Positions 25,405 through 33,307 of a stretch of 64,000 nt of DNA are shown here, piece after piece. Positions within the stretch are counted from its first letter, which is position 1. Every line of letters starts with the position of its first letter. The notes under the pieces are model-generated. The model made no database searches, had not been told where the DNA came from, and saw nothing but the letters and a program-made list of their open reading frames with translations. The translations under genes and the position numbers were made by a program. Source of the DNA: JAHECE01 sp963780675 (lineage in GTDB: Bacteria > Actinomycetota > Actinomycetes > Actinomycetales > JAHECE01); assembly GCA_963780675.1 (NCBI GenBank), contig CAWACR010000010.1, positions 310,001-374,000 of the forward strand, written 5' to 3'.

Positions 25405-25815
25405 GCAGATCGGCGTCGCGACATCCCCGGGGCAGACGGTCGAGAACGCGATGCCCCGGTACTCGTGCTCGTACCGCAGCGCCTCCGTCATGCCGGTGAC
25501 GGCGTCCTTCGTCGCGCAGTAGACGGCCTGGTCGGGCGGCGGGACGAGCCCCGCGACCGACGACGTGTTGATGATGTGGCCGGACCCCCTGGGCGAGCAT
25601 CACCGGGAACGCCGCGTGCACGCCGTAGATGACACCCCAGAGGTTGACGTCGACGACCGACTTCCAGAACTCGAGCGTCACCCGCTAAAGGAATCGTGGC
25701 ACCCACACCCGCATTGTTGAAGAGGTAGTCGAGCGGGCCGCAGTCGGCCACGGCGTCGTCCACCATCTGCTTGACCTCCGGCCCCGGGCACCGGCCCGGC
25801 GCGTACTCGCGGACA
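25381..25815 (-). pseudogene. Short-chain dehydrogenase remnant
   Basis: Pieces of a classical SDR are readable in order: VDDAVADCGPLDYLFNNAGV, MTLEFWKSVVDVNLWGVIYG, then INTSSVAG, YCATKDAVTG and VCPGDVATPICG. The N-terminal TGxxxGxG cofactor loop is missing, because the fragment begins directly against the stop codon of the AEC permease. The frame also shifts near 25690 and 25590. The catalytic serine, tyrosine and lysine positions survive, but the gene cannot make an active enzyme as read. Confidence 0.75.
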
Positions 25816-25817
25816 CC

Positions 25818-26741
25818 TCAGCCGAGGAGTGCCGCGACCGCGACGACGAGCGGGATCGAGCCGAAGGTGGTGACCAGGATCGCCTCCCGGGCGAGCGCCG
25901 TCGAGCGCCCGTACTTCATCGCATAGACGAACACGTTCTGCGCCGTCGGTAGGCTCGCGAGGACCACCGGGGCCAGCAGCGCCGTCCCCTCGAGCCGGAA
26001 CACCCCGGCCGCCAGCGTGTACGCGAGCACGGGCCCGGCGGCGAGCTTGAGCCCGACGGCGAGCCACAGCGTGCGGGTCACCTCACCACGTCCCGGCAGC
26101 GGCGCGCCCCGCAGGGAGATGCCGAAAGCGAGCAGCATGACCGGCACGGCGACCGCCGCGATCATCTCGACCGGCGCCCGGACGAGGAAAGGAAGGTCCC
26201 AGTCGCCCGCGGCCGCCACGAACCCCAGCAGCGACGCCAGGACGACGGGGTTGCGCAGCGGCGTCGCGAGGACGGCGAGGCGGGAGCCGGTGATGCGGCC
26301 GGTCAGAACATCGAGGACGGAGAAGGCGACCGGTGCCATGACGAGGAGCTGGAACAGCATCACGGGCACGACGGCCGCTGCGCTGCCCACCGTGAACACC
26401 ATGATCGGGATCCCGAGGTTGCCGCCGTTGACGTAGCTCGCCGCGAGGGCGCCGATCGTCACCTCGGTGCCGGGGCGGCGCCACGCCACGCGGGCCACCA
26501 GCGCGTAGGCGACCGCAAGAGCTGTCGAGCACAGCAGTGGCACCAGGGCGGAGGCCGAGAAGACGGCCTCGAGGTCGGCGCCGGACAGGGTCGTGAACAA
26601 CAGCGCCGGCGTCGCGACGAAGAAGGCGAGCCGGGCGAGGACGGCGTCCGCGCCGTCGCCGAGCACCTTGAAGCGTCCGAGGAGATAGCCGACGGCGACG
26701 ACGCTCGCGAGGAGCGCGAAGCCGCTCAGCACGCCGCTCAC
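25818..26741 (-). CDS. AEC family permease
   Basis: A 307-residue auxin-efflux-carrier/malonate-transporter family protein with about ten membrane helices. Typical blocks are YLLGRFKVLG near the start, FFVATPALLFTTLSG, AASYVNGGNLGIPIMVFTVG and LASLPTAQNVFVYAMKYG near the end. Such proteins move organic acids or hydrophobic anions. GTG start at 26741; longer in-frame starts add arginine-rich sequence. Divergent from the TetR operon. Confidence 0.88.
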   Translation of the reverse strand: MSGVLSGFALLASVVAVGYLLGRFKVLGDGADAVLARLAFFVATPALLFTTLSGADLEAVFSASALVPLLCSTALAVAYALVARVAWRRPGTEVTIGALAASYVNGGNLGIPIMVFTVGSAAAVVPVMLFQLLVMAPVAFSVLDVLTGRITGSRLAVLATPLRNPVVLASLLGFVAAAGDWDLPFLVRAPVEMIAAVAVPVMLLAFGISLRGAPLPGRGEVTRTLWLAVGLKLAAGPVLAYTLAAGVFRLEGTALLAPVVLASLPTAQNVFVYAMKYGRSTALAREAILVTTFGSIPLVVAVAALLG

Positions 26742-26902
26742 GCCGCCCCACCTTCCCGCGTCGCCGCGGCTCAGATCATCGCACCGACCCCTCCCCGTAC
26801 GCCGGACGTGGCGGGCACGCGGGTCCGGAGCGGGCCGCGCGGATCGGGCGGGCCGGCGGCGCGAGGCTCGGTCACGGGTGGCAGCCCCCGCCAGCGGGAC
26901 CA

Positions 26903-26970
26903 CGAGGTCGAGGGTTTGACGCGAGGTCGCGGGTCTGAAACGACGACCTCGCGTCGAACACGCGACCTCG
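26903..26970. repeat. Nested inverted repeats between the AEC permease and tetR
   Basis: Outer arms CGAGGTCG (26903-26910) and CGACCTCG (26963-26970) enclose inner arms GACGCGAGGTCG (26918-26929) and CGACCTCGCGTC (26944-26955). It shares words with the hairpin at 25346-25404, so these are two members of one repeat family. Confidence 0.7.
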
Positions 26971-26989
26971 CGCGAGTTCCGGCCGCCCC

Positions 26990-27018
26990 TGGACAGCGAA
27001 TGAACGGACGTTTAGCAT
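26990..27018 (+). promoter_or_regulatory. Leaderless tetR promoter with operator
   Basis: TGGACA (26990-26995) and TAGCAT (27013-27018) are 17 bases apart, and the TetR ATG (27026) begins seven bases after the -10 box, so transcription should start at or beside the ATG. The near-palindrome TGAACGGACGTTTA (27001-27014) fills the spacer and is a good autorepression operator; the exact core is AACG-GA-CGTT. Confidence 0.65.
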
Positions 27019-27025
27019 ACTGACC

Positions 27026-27829
27026 ATGCGTTCAGCGCCTGGGTCGCTACCATCCGACAGCGCGCGGGCCGGCGCGGCCCCCGCCGTCGACCCCGACCGC
27101 ACCGCCCGCGCCCGCATCCGCGACGCCGCCATCGCGCGATTCGGCGCGGACGGGATCGCGGCCACGAGCTTGCGCACGATCGCCGCGGACGCCGGAGTGT
27201 CCCCCGCACTCGTCATCCACCACTTCGGCTCCAAGGAGGCGCTGCGCGCTTCGTGCGACGCACACGTCGCGGCCGCCGTCCGCGAGGGCAAGAGCGCCGC
27301 GATGGCCGGCGGGCCGGGTCTCGACGCCCTCGCCGCGATCCGCCGACTCGACGACGCCGTCCCCCTCCTTCGCTACCTCGCCCGCGTGCTCGTCGAGCCG
27401 TCGCCGCGGGTGGCCGCCCTCGTGGACGAGATGGTCGCCGACGCCGTCGCCTACACGGCCGAGGGCGAACGCACCGGCTTCCTGCGCCCCAGCGCGGACC
27501 CGCGTGCCCGAGCGGCCGTGATGACCATCTGGTCCCTCGGCGCCCTGGCCTTGCACGACCACGTCGCCCGCCTGCTCGGCGCCGATCTGCTCGACGGCAC
27601 CGCCGGCATCGCCGCCTACTCCCTGCCCGCGCTCGAGCTGCTCGGCGAGGGCGTCCTCACCCCCGAGGCCCACCTCCAGGTGGGCGCGGCCTACCGCCAC
27701 GTCGCCACGTCAGCGAACGCGCCGTCGTCGGCCACTGGGCCACCCGGCGGGCGGGACGCAGCCGCCGACGACGGCGCCCCCTCCCGCGACGGGCGCGGCC
27801 CCTCCGCGCCACCTCCCCACGAGGAGTGA
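27026..27829 (+). CDS. TetR family regulator
   Basis: A 267-residue repressor. The N-terminal helix-turn-helix domain reads ARIRDAAIARFGADG, TSLRTIAADAGVSPALV and IHHFGSKEALRASCD. The C-terminal ligand-binding domain is alanine-rich and ends in a long P/A/D tail with no evident structure. It precedes an ABC exporter on the same strand by five bases, so it most likely senses that exporter's substrate and represses the whole operon through the site at 27001-27014. Confidence 0.9.
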   Translation: MRSAPGSLPSDSARAGAAPAVDPDRTARARIRDAAIARFGADGIAATSLRTIAADAGVSPALVIHHFGSKEALRASCDAHVAAAVREGKSAAMAGGPGLDALAAIRRLDDAVPLLRYLARVLVEPSPRVAALVDEMVADAVAYTAEGERTGFLRPSADPRARAAVMTIWSLGALALHDHVARLLGADLLDGTAGIAAYSLPALELLGEGVLTPEAHLQVGAAYRHVATSANAPSSATGPPGGRDAAADDGAPSRDGRGPSAPPPHEE

Positions 27830-27834
27830 TCACC

Positions 27835-28920
27835 GTGAGTGTCATCGCCGAGCCAGCCGTGGTGCTGCGCACCGAGGGCCTGGTCAAGGACTACCGCTCC
27901 GGGCGCCGTCGTCCGGGCCGAGCAATGGGTCGAGCAGGGGGCCGAGCGGGGGACCGACCAGGAGACCGTCCAGGAGACCGAGGCGGACCCGACGCGCCCG
28001 GGAACCACGTGCGGGCACTCGACGGCCTGGACCTGGAGGTCCGCCGCGGGGAGGTGTTCGGGTTCCTCGGCCCGAACGGCGCCGGGAAGTCGACCACCAT
28101 CCGCATCCTGCTCGACCAGCTGCGCCCCACCGCCGGTCGGGCCGAGGTGTTCGGCGTGACGCCGGAAGCGGGCGGGCCCACCCTGCGCGCGCGGATCGGC
28201 TACCTCCCGGGCGAACTCGCCATGAACGGCCGCGCCACCGCGGGCGACCTCCTGGCGCACCTCGCGCGGCTGCGCGGCGGGGCGGGCGCGGAGCGAATCG
28301 GGCCACTCGCCGAGCGGTTCACCCTCGACCTCGGCAAGCCGATCCGCAGCCTGTCCAAGGGGAACAAGCAGAAAGTCGGCGTGGTGCAGGCCTTCATGCA
28401 CACCCCCGAACTGCTAGTCCTCGACGAGCCCACGAGCGGCCTCGACCCCCTGCTCCAGCAGGAGTTCCTCGCCCTGGTTCGGGAGGCCCAGGCGGGCGGG
28501 GCGACCGTGTTCATGTCCTCGCACGTGCTGTCCGAGGTGGCGGTGACCGCCGAGCGGGTGGCGATCGTGCGCGCGGGACGGATCGTGGACGTCGACGACG
28601 TCGCCGCCCTGCGCCTGCGGGCCGGCCAGCGCGTGGAGCTCGCCTTCACCGACCCGGTCCGTCCCGAGGCGTTCGCCGGCATCCCGGGCGTGGACGCGCT
28701 CGAGGTGAGCGGCTCGATCGTCCGCTGCCTCCTGCACGGCGAGCCGGACGCCCTGCTCAAGGCCGCCGCCGCGCACCACGTGACCCGCTGGGTGGCTGAG
28801 AACCGCGAGCTCGAGGACCTGTTCCTGGACTTCTACCGGATGCCCGCCGGCGCCACCTCGCCTGGCGACTCCGCCGTCGTCGGCGTCGAGGACGAGGAGG
28901 TGGCCCGCCGTGGCCGCTGA
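27835..28920 (+). CDS. ABC exporter ATPase
   Basis: A 361-residue ATPase: Walker A GPNGAGKSTTIRIL, signature LSKGNKQKVGVVQAF, Walker B LLVLDEPTSGLDPL, switch SSHVLSEV. A low-complexity insert of about 35 residues (arginine/glycine/aspartate repeats such as GDRPGDRPGDRGG) separates the first strand from ALDGLDLEV; relatives usually have no such insert. Overlaps the permease gene by 11 bases and is part of the TetR-controlled exporter. Confidence 0.88.
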   Translation: MSVIAEPAVVLRTEGLVKDYRSGRRRPGRAMGRAGGRAGDRPGDRPGDRGGPDAPGNHVRALDGLDLEVRRGEVFGFLGPNGAGKSTTIRILLDQLRPTAGRAEVFGVTPEAGGPTLRARIGYLPGELAMNGRATAGDLLAHLARLRGGAGAERIGPLAERFTLDLGKPIRSLSKGNKQKVGVVQAFMHTPELLVLDEPTSGLDPLLQQEFLALVREAQAGGATVFMSSHVLSEVAVTAERVAIVRAGRIVDVDDVAALRLRAGQRVELAFTDPVRPEAFAGIPGVDALEVSGSIVRCLLHGEPDALLKAAAAHHVTRWVAENRELEDLFLDFYRMPAGATSPGDSAVVGVEDEEVARRGR

Positions 28921-29737
28921 CGTCGCCCTGGCGCACCCGGCCGCCGGCCGCGCGCCCGTGACCCGCTGGCTCCTGCGGGAGCAGCGCCGCTCGCTCGTGC
29001 TGTGGGGAGTGGCGCTCGCCGCCGTGAGCGCGATGTACACGGCGTTCTACCCGTCCATGGCGAACGAGGACATGGAGGCCCTCATCGGCGGGCTGCCCGA
29101 GGCGCTGCGGGTGGGGATGGGCTGGGACGCCATCGCCACCGGCGCCGGGTACCTCCAGTCCACGGTCTACGGGCTGCTGGCGCCCGCCCTGCTGCTGGTC
29201 TTCGCGATCTCGCGCGGCGCCGGACTGCTGGCCGGCGAGGAGGAGGCCGGGACGCTCGAGCTCGAGTCCACCGCACCCGTCGGGCGGCGATCCGCCTTCC
29301 TCCAGCGGTTCGCGACCCTCGCCGTCGGCCTCCTCGCGTTGTGCGCTGTGCTCGCGGTCGTCACGCTCGTGCTCGCACCGGCGCTGGCCATGGGCATCTC
29401 GACCTCGAACATCCTGGCCGCGACCCTCGGACTGTGGCTCTTCGTGCTGGCGATGGGTGCGGTCTCGTTCGCCGTCGGCGCTGCGACCGGCCGGAAGGGG
29501 ACCGCGCTCGGCGTGGGTTCCGGAATCGCCGTCGCCTCCTACATGGCGAACGCGATCGGCCCGATGGCCGAGGGTGCCGGCTGGCTGCAGAGCATCAGCG
29601 CGTTCTCCTGGTATGCGGGCGGGGACCCTTTGACCAACGGGGCGGACGCCGCCGGGTTCGCCGCGCTGGCCGTGCTGACCTTCCTGGCACTCGGGTCCGG
29701 GCTGGCCTCCTTCGACCGCCGCGACCTCGGCGTCTGA
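28910..29737 (+). CDS. ABC-2 type permease
   Basis: A 275-residue permease with about six membrane helices (for example SLVLWGVALAAVSAMYTAFY, LLALCAVLAVVTLVLAPAL and LGLWLFVLAMGAVSFAVGAA). The loop LLAGEEEAGTLELESTAPVG is the ABC-2 coupling region. It pairs with the preceding ATPase; the TetR upstream suggests export of a drug-like compound. Confidence 0.85.
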   Translation: MAADVALAHPAAGRAPVTRWLLREQRRSLVLWGVALAAVSAMYTAFYPSMANEDMEALIGGLPEALRVGMGWDAIATGAGYLQSTVYGLLAPALLLVFAISRGAGLLAGEEEAGTLELESTAPVGRRSAFLQRFATLAVGLLALCAVLAVVTLVLAPALAMGISTSNILAATLGLWLFVLAMGAVSFAVGAATGRKGTALGVGSGIAVASYMANAIGPMAEGAGWLQSISAFSWYAGGDPLTNGADAAGFAALAVLTFLALGSGLASFDRRDLGV

Positions 29738-29935
29738 GCCGGATTCGACGTCGACCGGGTGGCCCGCCTTGATGGGCGCCGTGATGTCGGCGGGTGCGTG
29801 ATCGAGACGGTCAGGCCGACGACCGGCCCCGGAAGCGGCGCCAAGACAACGCGCCCGGAGACACCACCCGAGGCTCCGCGCGTCGAGGCGCCCGTTGCCC
29901 CGGTCAGGTGCCGACGTCCATGGGTTGACGGAAGA

Positions 29936-30298
29936 TCAGGACGCCGGCCTGGCGTATGCCGCGACCCCGGTGTCGAACATCACGCAGGGCTCGTCACCCA
30001 GGGTCCAGCCGTCGTGTCCCGGCTCGAGGACGAAAACGTCGCCGGCTTCGAGGGTCACTTCCGTACCGTCCTCGCTACGCACCGTCATCTTCCCGGACAC
30101 GCAGATGCCGGTGTGCCGGACCATGCACCACTCGGTGCCCGCGAGCGGCTTCACGTCCTTGGACCATTGCCAGCCCGGTTCAAAGACCTCCCGCCCCAAG
30201 GTGAAAGCCCCCAGAGTCACGACGTCCACGTGGCCGTGCTCCCGGAACCGCCGGGTCTCGTCGGGAGATTCGATGCTGCGACTCTGCAACATGCCCAT
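29936..30298 (-). CDS. Cupin domain protein
   Basis: A 120-residue single-cupin protein. The barrel motifs are recognisable in GAFTLGREVFEPGWQWS, HTGICVSGKMTVRSEDG and AGDVFVLEPGHDGW. AAGGAG just upstream of the ATG at 30298 is the ribosome binding site. It resembles the cupin at 38436-38810, which shares the EAGDxFVxEPGH block; the two flank the accessory region. Ligand and activity unknown. Confidence 0.8.
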   Translation of the reverse strand: MGMLQSRSIESPDETRRFREHGHVDVVTLGAFTLGREVFEPGWQWSKDVKPLAGTEWCMVRHTGICVSGKMTVRSEDGTEVTLEAGDVFVLEPGHDGWTLGDEPCVMFDTGVAAYARPAS

Positions 30299-30557
30299 CA
30301 GGCAACTCCTTCGCTAGAACGTGGTACCACGATCATCGTCCACCGACCGCGCATCGGACATACCCCCACGGGGTACGTGCGCGACGAGGTCGCCGACGAC
30401 ACCCAGCACCGCCTCCACACCCTCGGTTCGACGGTGCTCGTCACAGCACTGTGGCGGCCGGCCACGACGACGCTCGACCCGTCCGCACCCGGCGATGGTG
30501 CTGAACCGCGGGAGGTCGGCTTGGCTCACGACGGCCGGTGAGGTACCGTCAATTCGG

Positions 30558-30576
30558 CAAGGCTAGCCTTACCTAA
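30558..30576. promoter_or_regulatory. DtxR/IdeR iron box upstream of efeU
   Basis: The 19-base site CAAGGCTAGCCTTACCTAA matches about 15 positions of the iron-box consensus TTAGGTTAGSCTWACCTAA. It lies 30 bases before the efeU start. By known DtxR/IdeR behaviour, iron-loaded repressor would shut the operon when iron is plentiful. Confidence 0.8.
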
Positions 30577-30605
30577 TTCACCGACGTGAGCATCCAGGAG
30601 CCCCT

Positions 30606-31460
30606 GTGTTCGCCAACTTCCTCATCGGCCTGCGGGAGGGCCTGGAAGCCTCGCTCGTCGTGGGCATCCTCGTGGCCTACCTCGTCAAGACCGGCCGACG
30701 TGACGCGCTCCCCGCCGTGTGGGCGGGTGTCGGTGCTGCTGCCGCGGCATCGCTCACCCTCGGCGCCCTCCTCACGTTCGGCCCGCAGGGTTTGTCGTTC
30801 GAGGCCCAGGAACTCATCGGGGGCATTCTCTCGATCGGCGCCGTCGCCCTCATCACCTGGATGATCTTCTGGATGGGCAAGACGGCGCGTCACCTCCGCA
30901 CCGACCTCGAGGGCAGGCTCGGTGCGGCCGTCGCCACGGGCTCCGTGGCCGTGTTCACGATCGCTCTCCTCGCCGTCGGGCGCGAGGGCCTGGAGACCGC
31001 GCTGTTCCTGTGGACCGGGGCGCAGGCCTCCGGCGCCTCCGGCGCCGGACCGTTGGTCGGGGCCGCGCTCGGCCTGACAACGGCGATCGCCCTCGGCTTC
31101 CTCACCTACCGCGGCGCCCTGCGGATCAACCTGCGCACCTTCTTCGCCTGGACCGGTGGCCTGCTCATCGTCATCGCTGCCGGCGTGCTCTCCTACGGCG
31201 TCCACGACCTGCAGGAGGCCGGCGCGCTTCCCGGGCTGAACAACCTCGCGTTCGACGTGAGCGCCGCCATCCCGCCGTCGAGCTGGTACGGCACCGTGCT
31301 GAAGGGCGTGTTCAACGTCTCCCCCGCCACCACGTGGCTCCAGCTCATCGCGTGGGTCGCCTACCTCGTGCCGACCCTGTGGCTGTACCTGCGCACCCTG
31401 CGCCCCCACCAGCGGCCCGCGGTCGCGGCGGTCCCCGCCGCCGAACCGGCCGCCGTCTGA
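30606..31460 (+). CDS. efeU: Ferrous/ferric iron permease EfeU (FTR1 family)
   Basis: A 284-residue seven-helix iron channel. Both REGLE motifs are present, at residues 10-14 (LREGLEASLVVG) and 126-130 (GREGLETALFLW); their glutamates carry iron across the membrane. GTG start. The upstream iron box indicates iron-dependent repression. It is followed by an efeO-like gene, but the usual efeO peptidase domain and efeB peroxidase are absent. Confidence 0.93.
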   Translation: MFANFLIGLREGLEASLVVGILVAYLVKTGRRDALPAVWAGVGAAAAASLTLGALLTFGPQGLSFEAQELIGGILSIGAVALITWMIFWMGKTARHLRTDLEGRLGAAVATGSVAVFTIALLAVGREGLETALFLWTGAQASGASGAGPLVGAALGLTTAIALGFLTYRGALRINLRTFFAWTGGLLIVIAAGVLSYGVHDLQEAGALPGLNNLAFDVSAAIPPSSWYGTVLKGVFNVSPATTWLQLIAWVAYLVPTLWLYLRTLRPHQRPAVAAVPAAEPAAV

Positions 31461-31512
31461 GGCGCGGCGCAGCAGCCCGCCGACGAACCCTCCCCCAGTC
31501 CTGGAGCCCTCC

Positions 31513-31959
31513 ATGTCCCGCCGCGTTCCCGGCCTCCTCGTCACACTCGCGGGCGCCGCCGTCGGGCTCACCGCCTGCACGGCCAACGACATGACCGCCG
31601 TCGACCCCGGCGCCACGAGCACCGCGACCCGTGTTGCGGTGCTCGCGACCGACGACGAGTGCACGCTGTCGGCGTCCGAGGTGCCGTCCGGACCCGTCGT
31701 CTTCTCCATCGAGAACGCCGGTTCCGACGTCACCGAGTTCTACGTCTTCGCCGCCGACGGCGTCACGATCGAGACCGAGGTGGAGAACATCGGGCCGGGC
31801 CTCACACGGGAGGCCGCCCTCACGCTGGCGCCCGGCGACGTCGTCGCCGCGTGCAAGCCCGGAATGACCGGGGACGGCATCCGCACCCCCCTCACGGTGA
31901 CCGGCTCCGGCGCCGACGTCGCGACGCCCACCGTCGATCCCACCGACGGCGACGACTGA
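31513..31959 (+). CDS. EfeO-type cupredoxin lipoprotein, M75 domain absent
   Basis: A 148-residue lipoprotein (lipobox LTAC near residue 20). The body is an EfeO N-terminal cupredoxin domain: CTLSASEVPSGPVVFSIENA, VTEFYVFAADG, ENIGPGLTREAALTL and AACKPGMTGDGIRTPLTV. Complete EfeO continues into an imelysin-like M75 domain of about 250 residues; here the frame ends after a T/D-rich tail. It may be a natural short form delivering iron to EfeU, or the front of an efeO cut by the block that follows. Confidence 0.8.
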   Translation: MSRRVPGLLVTLAGAAVGLTACTANDMTAVDPGATSTATRVAVLATDDECTLSASEVPSGPVVFSIENAGSDVTEFYVFAADGVTIETEVENIGPGLTREAALTLAPGDVVAACKPGMTGDGIRTPLTVTGSGADVATPTVDPTDGDD

Positions 31960-32197
31960 GTCGCCCACCAGCGGGAGGGTCGAGCGTTCCTCCGCAACCA
32001 CCACACGACGCTCGTAGCGATCGTGGCGTGCATCCTCTCGTTGGAGTCGGCGGACGAGTGAGCCACGGCCGGGCGGGGAGCACTCAGCCGAAGGACCAGC
32101 AGGTGAGACATCGAGGCCCGGCCGAGCCCTCCGGGACTGACGGGCATAGGTTCGGGCGCGTCCATCCAACGAAGGAAGGCCGAAGGGGGATCCGCAC
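31960..32197 (+). other. Intergenic segment before the RiPP operon
   Basis: No gene is supported on either strand. No trace of the M75 domain expected after an EfeO cupredoxin can be read here. The last 20 bases contain GAAGGGGGA, the ribosome binding site of the precursor peptide. The RiPP operon promoter should lie within it, but I cannot fix its hexamers. Confidence 0.4.
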
Positions 32198-32434
32198 ATG
32201 GACGACATCGAGAGGGACGAGACCGTACAGCCGCCACCCGTGACCCGTAAGTTGCGACTGAGGCGGGAAACGGTGCGGAACCTCACCGAGGATCTCCTCA
32301 GTTCTCAGGGCCACAGCCTCTGGACCTGCGACGACACTCGGGCGGTGCCTGGGGAGCCAGAGACCACGTACGTCGAGATCGATGCCGTCAGGGTCGAGAT
32401 CCACCTCGACGTGCGCGAACGCCCTGGCGGATAG
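32198..32434 (+). CDS. Putative class I lanthipeptide-like precursor peptide
   Basis: A 78-residue peptide. Residues 17-34 (RKLRLRRETVRNLTEDLL) match the K-x-L-x-L-x-x-E-T-x-x-x-L leader seen in many LanB-dependent precursors. The C-terminal half holds S35, S36, S40, T43, a single cysteine C44, T47, T56 and T57, many acidic residues, and a terminal GG. No classical GG/GA/PR cleavage site stands between leader and core. A strong ribosome binding site (GAAGGGGGA) precedes the ATG. The stop lies 12 bases before the dioxygenase gene. Precursor identity is inferred from leader and position; 32221-32400 counts to about 64% GC. Confidence 0.6.
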   Translation: MDDIERDETVQPPPVTRKLRLRRETVRNLTEDLLSSQGHSLWTCDDTRAVPGEPETTYVEIDAVRVEIHLDVRERPGG

Positions 32435-32446
32435 GCGCTTCCTGTC

Positions 32447-33307
32447 TTGGATCTCATCCCGATTCCACGCGTCAGCAGGGACGCATTCCGGGTTTCCCGT
32501 CGTGCCGGTGAGCCTCGGGTCGTTCTTGACAACGTGGCGGGCTGGGCGGCGTTCGAACGATGGACCCCGCACTACCTCCGGTCGACGGCCGGGGATCGTG
32601 AGGTCGTCGTCCGGGAGACCCACGGCCCACCACGGAACATCTTCCAGAACCTCGCGGAAGGGGGATCGGCGCCATTTGGGGACTACCTCGACTGGGTCCT
32701 TGACACGGCACGCGACGTGGAGGATCTCGCGGGAGACGTCGATGACCCCGGCGAGATCACACGGCGTCTGTCAACCGCGGGACTCGAGGTCTCCTACTAC
32801 CTGGATGCGAAACTCGCCCTCCTGTCCGACGTGCTCCTCCGGGACACGTCGGTGCCGAACTGGTACCGACGCCCTCCTCTGGACGTCAATTTCTGGTGCG
32901 GCGTTCTCGGCACGTCGTCTGGCCTGCACTGCGATGTCACGCCGAACTGCAACGTGCAGGTCGTCGGCACCAAGCACTTCACGCTCTTCCCGCCCAAGGA
33001 CGCCGAGCGGATATCCAGGGTTCGTCGAGGGACGCATTGTCGCTTCGACCCGAACATGCCGGACTTCGACCGGTTCCCGCTTGCTCGCGAAGCGACGGGC
33101 TGGGAATGCGCCCTGCGCCCCGGGGAGTCCCTCTACATCCCGGTCGGCTGGTTCCATCAAGTCACCGTGACCTCACCCTGGGCGGTGAACGTCAACTTCT
33201 TCTGGAAGAGGCCCTTCCCACAAGGGATTGCCGCTCCGCACCTGTGGCACTTCCTCCTTCGACGAGGTCGCGCGAGGGTGGGCCGGGCTCTGAGCCGCGC
33301 GAGATGA
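32447..33307 (+). CDS. JmjC/cupin_8 Fe(II)/2-oxoglutarate dioxygenase, FIH-like
   Basis: A 286-residue protein of the JmjC (cupin_8) fold, closest in pattern to the asparaginyl hydroxylase FIH. Metal ligands are H161 and D163 (GLHCDVTPN) and H237 (PVGWFHQV). K176 in GTKHFTLFPP stands at the 2-oxoglutarate lysine position. PDFDRFP and PGESLYIP complete the signature. Predicted to hydroxylate a side chain of the neighbouring peptide, probably at a beta carbon of Asp, Asn or His. The start is TTG at 32447, with an AGG a little upstream. Its stop overlaps the dehydratase start (ATGA). Confidence 0.85.
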   Translation: MDLIPIPRVSRDAFRVSRRAGEPRVVLDNVAGWAAFERWTPHYLRSTAGDREVVVRETHGPPRNIFQNLAEGGSAPFGDYLDWVLDTARDVEDLAGDVDDPGEITRRLSTAGLEVSYYLDAKLALLSDVLLRDTSVPNWYRRPPLDVNFWCGVLGTSSGLHCDVTPNCNVQVVGTKHFTLFPPKDAERISRVRRGTHCRFDPNMPDFDRFPLAREATGWECALRPGESLYIPVGWFHQVTVTSPWAVNVNFFWKRPFPQGIAAPHLWHFLLRRGRARVGRALSRAR

